Assembly (NCBI GenBank): GCA_900770785.1
Contig: CAAGLJ010000224.1
Location: 1-64,000 of the forward strand
Direction of reading: 5' to 3'
DNA: 64,000 bases
From: Lachnospiraceae bacterium
Lineage (GTDB): Bacteria; Bacillota; Clostridia; Lachnospirales; Lachnospiraceae
Shown: positions 57,427-64,000 of the stretch, piece by piece
How the letters are laid out: each line of letters begins with the position of its first letter
How positions within the stretch are numbered: the first letter of the stretch is position 1
The notes under the pieces: model-generated
The model's database searches: none
The model's input: the letters and a program-made list of their open reading frames with translations, nothing else
Told to the model about the DNA's origin: nothing
Position numbers and translations under genes: made by a program

Positions 57427-57979
57427 AAAAGCTTCGTCCGATTTTGCAGGGTTGAAGAATGGCAGAATTAATATAATCCGCCAGTCCTACGATATCATCA
57501 AGATCAAAATGAGGGAGATTAATATTTTGGGTTATCGTATCGTCATCGGTGATGATGGCGATATAGTCGTTAATTGTGCCGGGCAGGCCTTTGCCTGAGG
57601 CTTTTCTTAAAATACCAATACGGGGAATGGATTCCTGCTTATAGCCTTCTACAATAATTAAATCCACATCATGTATCATGGACAGATTTTCATCAAAGCT
57701 TCTTTCCCGTTGTTCGATAATAGCAGTTTTGACAGGAGAACTGATTAATGTAATGTCTGCCCCGGCTTTGGAAAAACGCCAGGAATCTTTACCCTCATAA
57801 TCGATTTCAAAGTCGTGGGCATCATGTTTGATTACTGCCAGACGCAGTCCCCGGGACTTTAGCAGGACGATCAATTTTTCAATTAAAGTCGTTTTGCCGG
57901 TACCGGAATAGGCGGAGAAACCAATTACAGGAATAGCTCTCCTACAGGGTGCATGATAGTCTGGGAATTCTATAGCCAT
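57425..57979 (-). CDS. mobB: Molybdopterin-guanine dinucleotide biosynthesis protein B
   Basis: MobB is a GTP-binding helper of molybdenum cofactor guanylation by MobA. The 184-residue protein has Walker A GFSAYSGTGKTTLIEKL near 20-36, VIKHDAHDFEIDYEGKDSWRFSKAGADITLISSP near 49-82, and DVDLIIVEGYKQESIPRI near 103-121, all family marks. A perfect consensus promoter precedes it and no other cofactor genes are in the window. It is divergent from an importer operon, which raises the possibility of a metal or oxyanion link. GAGGATTTAAGA precedes the start. Confidence 0.93.
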   Translation of the reverse strand: MAIEFPDYHAPCRRAIPVIGFSAYSGTGKTTLIEKLIVLLKSRGLRLAVIKHDAHDFEIDYEGKDSWRFSKAGADITLISSPVKTAIIEQRERSFDENLSMIHDVDLIIVEGYKQESIPRIGILRKASGKGLPGTINDYIAIITDDDTITQNINLPHFDLDDIVGLADYINSAILQPCKIGRSF

Positions 57980-58029
57980 TTCTTAAATCCTCATATTTTG
58001 CATTATGAATACAGTCTTAATTGGTTTGC

Positions 58030-58058
58030 ATTATAAAGAACCTGCAATTACTTGTCAA
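58030..58058 (-). promoter_or_regulatory. Consensus sigma-A promoter of mobB
   Basis: On the minus strand TTGACA (58053-58058) and TATAAT (58030-58035) with 17 bases between: a perfect match to the consensus. Predicted start near 58023, 44 bases before the mobB start. Confidence 0.88.
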
Positions 58059-58081
58059 TGCAGTAAAACTATTTTGTGCTG

Positions 58082-58110
58082 TTGACGATGCCTGGAAGCT
58101 AAGATACAAT
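58082..58110 (+). promoter_or_regulatory. Sigma-A promoter of the FecCD-type importer operon
   Basis: TTGACG at 58082-58087 and TACAAT at 58105-58110, spacing 17. The -35 elements of the two divergent promoters are 23 bases apart, so a single regulator could affect both. Confidence 0.82.
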
Positions 58111-58151
58111 AGATTTCATAAAAAAGTGATTGAACAGGCAGGGAGATAAGC

Positions 58152-59129
58152 ATGAAAAAAATTATTTGTTTACTATTATTGGCGATGACGACCATATTCT
58201 TCACAGGATGTCAAAATGAGACTATGCCGGCAGAGAGCGAAACCGATGAGCAAGCAGGGCAGAGTATCACCTTCACAGATGATCTGGGGAGGGAAGTAAC
58301 GGTAAACCATCCGCAGCGGGTAGCTGCCTTGCTTGGAAGCTATGCAGATATTTGGTATCTGGCTGGTGGTACGATTTGTGCTTCTGCGGATGATGCCTGG
58401 GAGGATTTCGACCTGCCTCTTACAGAAGAGGTTATTAATCTTGGAATGACCAAAGACCTGAGTCTGGAAAAGCTTCTGGAAGCTGATCCCGATTTTGTGT
58501 TAGCCAGCAGTAATACGAAAGGAAATGTAGAATGGATGGATACTCTGGAGGCAGCGGGAATTCCGACTGCTTATTTTGGAGTATCTGATTTTGATGATTA
58601 TTTGAGAGTGCTAAACTATTGCACCGACATTACCGGACGGAAAGACCTGTATCAGAAAAACGGGCTTGACCTTCAGGCAAAGATTGAAGAAGTGGTGGAA
58701 AAGAGTAAGGAAAGAATAGAAGCAGCCAAAAGTGCCCCCACAGTGTTGAGTCTCAGGGCCTCTTCTACCTACATCCGTGCAAAAAACAGTCAGGATAATG
58801 TTTTGGGAGAAATGTTGAAAGCCCTGGGCTGTATCAACATTGCAGATCAGGATGATTCTTTGTTGGAGAATTTAAGTATAGAGCATATTCTCAAGCAGAA
58901 TCCGGACTATATCTTCATTGTTCAGCAGGGAGATGATGAAGAGGGTACCAGAACGAATATGAACCACTTTATTGCAGATAATCCGGCATGGTCCGAGCTT
59001 ACTGCGGTAAAAGAGAATCGGGTTTATTTTATGGAAAAACCGCTGTATGCTCTAAAGCCAAATAACCGATGGGCAGAGGCCTATGAAAAGCTGGAAGGGA
59101 TATTGGCAAATGAACAGAAACAGGATTAG
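58152..59129 (+). CDS. ABC transporter substrate-binding lipoprotein (FecB/BtuF type)
   Basis: A 325-residue lipoprotein: the signal ends FFTGC with Cys20. The helical-backbone binding fold (cluster A-II) follows, with ITFTDDLGREVTVNHPQRVAAL near 38-59, LSLEKLLEADPDFVLASS near 112-129 and a C-terminal lobe ending NRWAEAYEKLEGIL. Family members bind siderophores, heme, cobalamin or, in the MolA group, molybdate. Conserved ligand residues cannot be assigned by eye. It starts the operon of importer, precorrin-2 dehydrogenase and probably more. AGGGAG precedes the ATG. Confidence 0.9.
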   Translation: MKKIICLLLLAMTTIFFTGCQNETMPAESETDEQAGQSITFTDDLGREVTVNHPQRVAALLGSYADIWYLAGGTICASADDAWEDFDLPLTEEVINLGMTKDLSLEKLLEADPDFVLASSNTKGNVEWMDTLEAAGIPTAYFGVSDFDDYLRVLNYCTDITGRKDLYQKNGLDLQAKIEEVVEKSKERIEAAKSAPTVLSLRASSTYIRAKNSQDNVLGEMLKALGCINIADQDDSLLENLSIEHILKQNPDYIFIVQQGDDEEGTRTNMNHFIADNPAWSELTAVKENRVYFMEKPLYALKPNNRWAEAYEKLEGILANEQKQD

Positions 59130-60105
59130 GCTTTGTTTTTTGGCAGCAGTTGTCTTTCTGCTTCTTGCCATTATGCTGAATATCTTTCTGGGCAGTGCAA
59201 ATATTTCCCCCAGTGAACTGTGGAAGGCTCTTAAAGGAGGAGCCCGGACAGGGGTAGCAGGCAGAATTATCTGGTATGCCAGAATGCCGAGAATAGCAGC
59301 CTGTATACTGGCAGGGGCAGCCCTGGCAGTTTCTGGTGCGGTGATTCAGGGAGTGCTGACGAACAAGCTGGCCTCGCCTGGAGTTATCGGGGTAAATGCA
59401 GGAGCAGGTCTGGCCGTTACCCTTTGCTGTGCATTTGGTGCATTTTCCGGTTGGGTTATTGCAGGAGCAGCCTTTGGCGGTGCAGTCTTTGCCGTTATGC
59501 TGGTGGCCATAGCAGCTCAGAAAGTAGGTGCCTCCAGAACTACCGTAATCTTAGGGGGAATAGCGGTCAATAGCTGTTTGGCTGCAATATCGGAGGCAGT
59601 TTCCATTCTGGTGCCGGATGCAGGAATGCTGGCGGCAGATTTTCGTGTTGGGGGCTTCTCCTCAGTGGCCTATACGAGATTGATTCCTGCCGGTGCTTTA
59701 ATTGTAGCAGGACTTCTTCTGTTGTTCTCGCTGTCTAATGAACTGGATGTGATATCTCTTGGAGAAGAAACTGCCCAGGGGCTGGGCATGCAGGTAAAAA
59801 GGATGCGAACCGTTTTTTTGGGGCTTTCGGCTTTGCTGGCCGGTGCTGCCGTCAGCTTTGCCGGACTTTTGGGGTTTGTGGGGCTGATTGTTCCTCATGC
59901 GGCAAGAAAACTGGTGTCCAATGAAAGCAACACGCTGCTTCCCTTCTGCGCGCTCAGTGGTGCAGGTTTCGTGCTGCTGTGTGATCTTATAGCCAGAACC
60001 ATGTTTTCGCCGTACGAACTCCCAGTAGGGATAATGATGTCAGTGATTGGTGGCCCCTTCTTTGTCTTTTTATTGATTAAGAAAAAAGGAGGGCATTCCT
60101 TATGA
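59110..60105 (+). CDS. FecCD-family ABC transporter permease
   Basis: A 331-residue permease with about ten membrane helices. Family blocks are ARMPRIAACILAGAALAVSGAVIQGVLTNKLASPGVIGVNAGAGLAV at about 57-103 and LGLSALLAGAAVSFAGLLGFVGLIVPHAAR near 238-267, where the ATPase docks. ATG 59110 overlaps the preceding gene by 20 bases and follows GGAAGGGA; an earlier ATG at 59083 has no ribosome site. It should work as a homodimer like BtuC or FhuB halves. Confidence 0.93.
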   Translation: MNRNRIRLCFLAAVVFLLLAIMLNIFLGSANISPSELWKALKGGARTGVAGRIIWYARMPRIAACILAGAALAVSGAVIQGVLTNKLASPGVIGVNAGAGLAVTLCCAFGAFSGWVIAGAAFGGAVFAVMLVAIAAQKVGASRTTVILGGIAVNSCLAAISEAVSILVPDAGMLAADFRVGGFSSVAYTRLIPAGALIVAGLLLLFSLSNELDVISLGEETAQGLGMQVKRMRTVFLGLSALLAGAAVSFAGLLGFVGLIVPHAARKLVSNESNTLLPFCALSGAGFVLLCDLIARTMFSPYELPVGIMMSVIGGPFFVFLLIKKKGGHSL

Positions 60106-60896
60106 TAGAGGTGATTGATCTTTGTGCGGATTATGGCGGCAATCCAGTGTTGGACAAGGTGAATATGCGGCTGGAGCCAGGGAAAATCACAGCCTTAATC
60201 GGGCCAAACGGCTGTGGAAAGAGTACCCTGTTAAAAACTCTGGTTCGAATTCATCATCACAACCGGGGAGAGATTAGGGTAAACGGGATACCTATTGAAG
60301 CCTTAACCTCCATAGAGCTTGCCCGGCACGTGGCCTATCTGCCGCAGAATAAAAGACCACCGGATATTTCCGTGCTTAAAATGGTTCTTCATGGAAGATT
60401 TGCGTATCTCAGTTATCCCAGAAAATACCGCAGACAGGATATAGAAATTGCAAAACAGGCACTTGCCTGGGCGGGACTGGAAGATAAAGGAGAGGAAGTC
60501 GTTACCCGACTTTCAGGAGGTATGCAGCAGAAGGTCTATATTGCTATGGCACTTGCCCAGAATACGGAAACAATTCTGCTGGATGAACCCACCACCTATC
60601 TGGATATTGCCTATCAGCTTCGGCTTATGGAAATGATGAAGAAGCTGGCCTGTGAAGGAAAAGCTGTGGTAATGGTGCTTCATGATTTGGCTCAGGCTCT
60701 TAGAGTTGCAGATAAGATTATGGTAATGAAAGAGGGAAAGATACTCCGGGAAGGGGTGCCGGAAAAAATAGTTGAAAGTGGAATTTTACCAGAGGTATTC
60801 GGAGTAGAGATTGAACGGGTAAAGGGAAGAAACGGGTGGCATTATCTGTGTGATTCTCTTTTACCAGGCGAACAGATAGAAGGAGAAAGGCGATGA
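60102..60896 (+). CDS. ABC transporter ATPase (FecE/BtuD type)
   Basis: A 264-residue ATPase with Walker A GPNGCGKSTLLKTL near 36-49, YLPQNKRPPDISVLKMVLHGRF near 79-100, signature LSGGMQQKVYIAMALAQ near 134-150, Walker B TILLDEPTTYLDIAYQ near 153-168 and the switch His in LHDLAQAL. The pattern is that of metal-chelate importers. It overlaps the permease gene by four bases (ATGA) and the next gene by four bases, so all are co-translated. Confidence 0.95.
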   Translation: MIEVIDLCADYGGNPVLDKVNMRLEPGKITALIGPNGCGKSTLLKTLVRIHHHNRGEIRVNGIPIEALTSIELARHVAYLPQNKRPPDISVLKMVLHGRFAYLSYPRKYRRQDIEIAKQALAWAGLEDKGEEVVTRLSGGMQQKVYIAMALAQNTETILLDEPTTYLDIAYQLRLMEMMKKLACEGKAVVMVLHDLAQALRVADKIMVMKEGKILREGVPEKIVESGILPEVFGVEIERVKGRNGWHYLCDSLLPGEQIEGERR

Positions 60897-61510
60897 CATT
60901 ATTTCCGTTCTTTGTCGATATTGAAGGCAGAGAAGGCCTGATTATCGGTGGAGGCAGGCATGCCCTGGATAAGGTGAACAGGCTTCTTCCCTATGGTCCA
61001 AGGCTAAGGCTTATTGCCCCTGAATTTAAGATAGAGCTTGAGCAGAATCCGGCTTTGGAATTAATTCATAGAGATTTTAGAGATGAGGATTTGGATACCT
61101 GTCCTGCCTTTGTCATCGTTGCAGGAGAGGATATACAGGAAAACCATAGAATTTCTGCTCTTTGCCGTGAACGAAAAATTCCCGTAAATGTGGTGGATGA
61201 CCGGGAGTATTGCGATTTCATCTTTCCTTCTCTGATTGCTCATGGGAATTTGTCGATTGGAATCTGTACAGGTGGAGCCAGTCCGGCCACAGGAGTATTA
61301 TTAAAAAGAAGAATAGAAGCTCAGATACCCGATAATATAGAAGAGATTTTGGATTTTCTTTATGAGAAACGTCCGGTCATTATGGAAAGTATTCCAGATA
61401 AGAAGCGCAGATATGCCTTTTATTACCAATTATCAGAGTACTGCATGGAGAAAAATCGGGCATTAACTGAAGAAGAATTTGATAAACTGCTTGTTAGGGA
61501 AAAGGTTTAA
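60893..61510 (+). CDS. Precorrin-2 dehydrogenase / sirohydrochlorin ferrochelatase family
   Basis: The 205-residue protein resembles Met8/SirC and the N-terminal half of CysG. It oxidises precorrin-2 to sirohydrochlorin with NAD and may also insert iron to make siroheme. The NAD loop is IIGGGRHALDKVNRLLPYG near 17-35, and VNVVDDREYCDFIFPSLIAHGNLSIGICTGG near 102-132 contains the catalytic Asp. There is no methyltransferase domain. It overlaps the importer ATPase by four bases. Siroheme is the cofactor of AsrC, expected from the asr operon starting 0.9 kb downstream. Confidence 0.92.
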   Translation: MTLFPFFVDIEGREGLIIGGGRHALDKVNRLLPYGPRLRLIAPEFKIELEQNPALELIHRDFRDEDLDTCPAFVIVAGEDIQENHRISALCRERKIPVNVVDDREYCDFIFPSLIAHGNLSIGICTGGASPATGVLLKRRIEAQIPDNIEEILDFLYEKRPVIMESIPDKKRRYAFYYQLSEYCMEKNRALTEEEFDKLLVREKV

Positions 61511-61563
61511 GGGTAAAATAGAAAAGAGAAAAAATTGATAAAAAATAAACAAAGGGTGGGTAA

Positions 61564-62253
61564 ATGAAAAATTATTTGATTGGCATGGAGATTTTAGCAG
61601 GGATATTGCCGGAGACGCTGGAAGGGCTGATAAGGGCAGGAAGTGTTTTGGAGGCAGACAAAGGGGTCGTATTGATTCATGCAAGACAGGAGGCGCCATG
61701 TGTGTTTTTTCAGCTCTCAGGAAAATCTATCATCTATAATCTGACACACTCTGGTCAGAGAAAGATATTGTTTATTTTTGGCACAGGAACCCTGCTGAAT
61801 GAGCGTATACTTAATCACCATACTTCTGGAGTTTTTTGTGAGGTTTTTGAGAAAAGCAGGATATTTAAGGTTCCCTCGGCAGAGTTTATTGCTCTAATGG
61901 AAAAGGATATTGTCCTGGCTAAAAATATACTTGAGGCACAGGAAAAGAAGCTGTGGAGACTCAGTCATCAGCTGAAAAATACCACAGGCGGCATCTATCT
62001 GGAGAAAAAGCTGGCCTCTAAACTCTGGAAGCTGTCCAGAGATTTTGGTATGTCGACAGAAAAGGGGATTGAGATTGATATGAATATGCCCATTAGCTTT
62101 CTGGCAGATATGCTGGGGGTATCCAGAGAAACAACCTCCAGGGCCTGCTCGGTACTTATTGATTACGGACTGATTGTGCTGGAGAAAAAGAGAATTACTA
62201 TTGTAAATCCGGAGAGAATGTCCGCTTTTTACAAAACTGGTAAAATCCAATAA
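61564..62253 (+). CDS. Crp/Fnr family transcriptional regulator
   Basis: The 229-residue regulator has a cyclic-nucleotide-type beta barrel at about 15-120 and a C-terminal winged helix with MPISFLADMLGVSRETTSRACSVLIDYGLIV near 177-207, where the recognition helix SRETTSRA is the classic Crp/Fnr one. Only two Cys lie in the sensor part (APCVFF and VFCEVF), fewer than the four needed for an Fnr iron-sulfur cluster, so the signal is probably another molecule. It lies between the siroheme gene and asrA; a palindrome suited to such a regulator stands in the asr promoter. Confidence 0.92.
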   Translation: MKNYLIGMEILAGILPETLEGLIRAGSVLEADKGVVLIHARQEAPCVFFQLSGKSIIYNLTHSGQRKILFIFGTGTLLNERILNHHTSGVFCEVFEKSRIFKVPSAEFIALMEKDIVLAKNILEAQEKKLWRLSHQLKNTTGGIYLEKKLASKLWKLSRDFGMSTEKGIEIDMNMPISFLADMLGVSRETTSRACSVLIDYGLIVLEKKRITIVNPERMSAFYKTGKIQ

Positions 62254-62259
62254 AAATAC

Positions 62260-62288
62260 TTGAAAGAAAAGTGAATAATCTGTAAAAA
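62260..62288 (+). promoter_or_regulatory. Candidate promoter of the asr operon
   Basis: TTGAAA at 62260-62265 and TAAAAA at 62283-62288, spacing 17, just after the regulator stop. The following palindrome begins six bases downstream of the -10 box. Confidence 0.45.
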
Positions 62289-62293
62289 TGATG

Positions 62294-62326
62294 GATTTCG
62301 TGATGGATATCACGGAATCTTTTTTT
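62294..62326. promoter_or_regulatory. Palindrome at the asr promoter: Crp-type operator and/or terminator
   Basis: GATTTCGTGAT (62294-62304) pairs with ATCACGGAATC (62309-62319), with one G-T pair, loop GGAT, followed by seven T. The core CGTGA, six bases, TCACG is close to the Crp half-sites TGTGA and TCACA. The element can thus be the terminator of the regulator gene, an operator for the regulator, or both. A second weak palindrome, GATAA-AATA-TTATC, lies at 62334-62347. Confidence 0.65.
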
Positions 62327-62370
62327 GCTTATTGATAAAATATTATCATATTGAATCGAAAGGAGTCATT

Positions 62371-63375
62371 ATGGGGTATCAATTAGCTAAAACGAAAGCA
62401 GATTTGCTCTTTGGCCGTTGGGCAGATGAATATGATATTTTTGCACCCAAGCTGATGACAGGAGAAGGATGTTATTCCGACACAGACATTATCCGTTATG
62501 AGAAAGTCACCAGTCTGGATGAAATCGAATGGAATAAAAAATCAGATTATTCTTTTAAGGAGGCCTTGTTGTCTATTAATGAAACATTGTTTTATTTTAC
62601 GGAAGACGAGACCATTGTTCCGAAGGGACCCCAAAAGGATATTCTGATTTTTTTAAGGGCCTGTGATTTGCATGCCGTTAAACGGCTGGATGAAATTTAT
62701 TTAAAAAATAAGTTTGAGGATTTTTATTATGCCAGAATCAGGGAGAGGGCAAGATTTGTCCTTATGGGATGTGAAAGCAGCTGTTCCTCTGGCTTTTGTG
62801 TAAGTATGGGAACAAACAGGGCTGAGAACTATGACGCTTATCTTAAAGTAGATGGCGAGATGGTATATATGGATTTGAAATGGCCCGGGCTGGAGACTTC
62901 CCTGGCAGATATGGAAGCAAAGGCAGTAAACGTTGTCCCTGATTTTGTAACAGAAAATCCTGAAAAGGTAACCCTCCCTAAAGGTCTTTCCAATGACAGC
63001 TTTAATCTGGAGATCTGGAAGGAATACGGAGCAAGGTGTATTGGCTGTGGACGCTGCAATTTTGTATGCCCCACCTGTACATGCTTTACCATGCAGGATA
63101 TTTTCTACAAGGATAATTCCAAGATGGGAGAAAGACGGAGAGTATGGGCATCCTGCCAGGTTGACGGATATACGGATATGGCGGGAGGTCACAGCTTCAG
63201 AAACAGTCAGGCAGACAGAATGCGATTTAAGGTAATGCACAAGATTTACGACTATGAAAAACGCTTCGGCTATCCCATGTGCGTGGGCTGCGGACGATGC
63301 GATGATGTCTGCCCTGAATATATTTCCTATTCCAATTGTATAAATCGTTTGGCAAAGGAGGAAAGTGAAACATGA
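62371..63375 (+). CDS. asrA: Anaerobic sulfite reductase subunit A
   Basis: AsrA is the iron-sulfur subunit that passes electrons to AsrC during NADH-dependent reduction of sulfite to sulfide. The 334-residue protein has two [4Fe-4S] motifs, CIGCGRCNFVCPTCTC from about 223 and CVGCGRCDDVCP from about 304, the latter followed by another Cys (SNCINRL). The N-terminal part carries ILIFLRACDLHAVKRLDEIY, found in related hydrogenase and reductase subunits. An upstream start at 62332 lies in the leader; ATG 62371 follows AAAGGAG. It overlaps asrB by four bases. Confidence 0.94.
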   Translation: MGYQLAKTKADLLFGRWADEYDIFAPKLMTGEGCYSDTDIIRYEKVTSLDEIEWNKKSDYSFKEALLSINETLFYFTEDETIVPKGPQKDILIFLRACDLHAVKRLDEIYLKNKFEDFYYARIRERARFVLMGCESSCSSGFCVSMGTNRAENYDAYLKVDGEMVYMDLKWPGLETSLADMEAKAVNVVPDFVTENPEKVTLPKGLSNDSFNLEIWKEYGARCIGCGRCNFVCPTCTCFTMQDIFYKDNSKMGERRRVWASCQVDGYTDMAGGHSFRNSQADRMRFKVMHKIYDYEKRFGYPMCVGCGRCDDVCPEYISYSNCINRLAKEESET

Positions 63376-64000
63376 TCAATCATTACATTCCTCAGCTTTC
63401 AACTATAAAGGAAGTAATTAAACATACTGAACTGGAATATACCTTTCGAATGACCTTTGAAGGGGAAGTTAAGCCGGGACAGTTCTTTGAGGTATCTATT
63501 CCTAAATTTGGGGAAGCACCCATATCCGTCAGTGGCATTGGGGATGGAACTGTGGATTTCACCATTCGCCGTGTGGGCAAGGTTACTAATGAAATTTTTG
63601 AGAACTATGTGGGTGACAGATTTTTTATCAGAGGTCCCTATGGAAATGGCTTTGCAGTAGAAAATTATAAACAGAAAGAGATTTTTGTCATAGCCGGAGG
63701 AACCGGACTATCTCCTGTTAAGGGCGTGGTGGATTATTTTGCAGAGCATGGTGATGAGGCTGCAGGCATTACCCTGATTGCCGGCTTTAAATCCCCTGAG
63801 GATGTCTTATTTAAAGAAGATTTTAAACTTTGGGAGAAAAAGCTTAAGGTCATTCAAACTGTGGATACGGCACCGGAAGGCTATAAAGGGCCTGTAGGGA
63901 TGGTTACCAAATATATTCCTGACCTGAAGATAGATGATGTGGAGAATACTGCCTTTATTTGTGTAGGACCTCCGGTGATGATTAAGTTTACGGTAATGGA
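63372..64000 (+). CDS. asrB: Anaerobic sulfite reductase subunit B (partial, cut by window end)
   Basis: AsrB is the FAD and NADH-binding subunit, related to ferredoxin-NADP reductases. About 209 residues are visible. The start MINHYIPQLSTIKEVIKHT is followed by KPGQFFEVSIPKFGEAPIS with the FAD site, FIRGPYGNGF near 95, and the NAD-binding loop IAGGTGLSPVKGVV near 113-126; FICVGPPVMIK lies near the cut. The frame stays open to the last base. ATGA overlap with asrA shows tight coupling. asrC should follow outside the window. Confidence 0.94.
   Translation, partial: MINHYIPQLSTIKEVIKHTELEYTFRMTFEGEVKPGQFFEVSIPKFGEAPISVSGIGDGTVDFTIRRVGKVTNEIFENYVGDRFFIRGPYGNGFAVENYKQKEIFVIAGGTGLSPVKGVVDYFAEHGDEAAGITLIAGFKSPEDVLFKEDFKLWEKKLKVIQTVDTAPEGYKGPVGMVTKYIPDLKIDDVENTAFICVGPPVMIKFTVM

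Overview
The window is 64 kb of an ordinary chromosome from a strictly anaerobic Firmicute, most probably a Lachnospiraceae member (Blautia/Dorea-like). The evidence is the gene content and order: uvrC-hprK-murB-rapZ-whiA-HPr-like, hrcA-grpE-dnaK-dnaJ under a CIRCE element, glgC-glgD, spoVG, a DUF6465 protein, queT, and an anaerobic sulfite reductase operon. Strong AGGAGG-type ribosome sites, TTGACA/TATAAT promoters and GC-poor hairpin-plus-T terminators fit the same group. I see no rRNA, tRNA, insertion sequence, prophage or CRISPR array. The genus is inferred from recollection of gene families, not from a search.

Layout. 0.2-6.2 kb: DNA repair (uvrC), then a carbon-regulation and cell-wall cluster ending in a Crh-like protein whose HPr His15 is Glu. 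6.3-7.2 kb: class II aldolase. 7.3-11.9 kb: an ABC-2 type exporter with an acidic membrane-anchored partner. 12.2-18.5 kb: cyclophilin, a two-domain GNAT protein, azlCD, a flippase, a DUF3048 lipoprotein and a lone cobS. 18.6-23.4 kb: a complete liv branched-chain amino acid importer with a hairpin between the binding protein and the permeases. 23.5-27.8 kb: nucleotide-kinase-like protein, aminotransferase, patatin, uppP and a DUF6465 protein. 28.1-33.2 kb: heat-shock operon. 33.3-37.2 kb: tRNA t6A synthesis, pentose and pyrimidine salvage, and a SleB-like hydrolase. 37.2-44.5 kb: complete ATP synthase operon atpZIBEFHAGDC whose c subunit carries the Na+-binding residues. 44.5-49.3 kb: small unknown protein, Trm13/METTL25-like methyltransferase, a large anchored protein with a degenerate C39-like end, and queT behind a probable preQ1 riboswitch. 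49.3-54.3 kb: a minus-strand island of prs, dnaI-like, dnaD-like and murC, with a cluster of six DnaA-box-like sites between dnaD and murC. 54.5-57.4 kb: glycogen synthesis (glgCD) and spoVG. 57.4-64 kb: mobB divergent from a FecCD-type importer that is translationally chained to a precorrin-2 dehydrogenase, then a Crp/Fnr regulator and asrA-asrB, cut by the window end.

How genes work together. HprK and the Crh-like protein would form the serine-phosphorylation arm of catabolite control next to aldolase, whose substrate fructose-1,6-bisphosphate activates HprK in this family. The importer, the siroheme-forming dehydrogenase and the sulfite reductase form a plausible unit: siroheme is the cofactor of AsrC. 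DnaA boxes upstream of the helicase-loading genes suggest that loader supply is tied to DnaA.

Nothing here is a clearly new multi-gene system. The points most worth a second look are the DnaA-box cluster, the His15-to-Glu Crh-like protein, the riboswitch of uncertain class before queT, the Na+ signature of AtpE, the C39-like domain without its catalytic residues, and the palindrome at the asr promoter.
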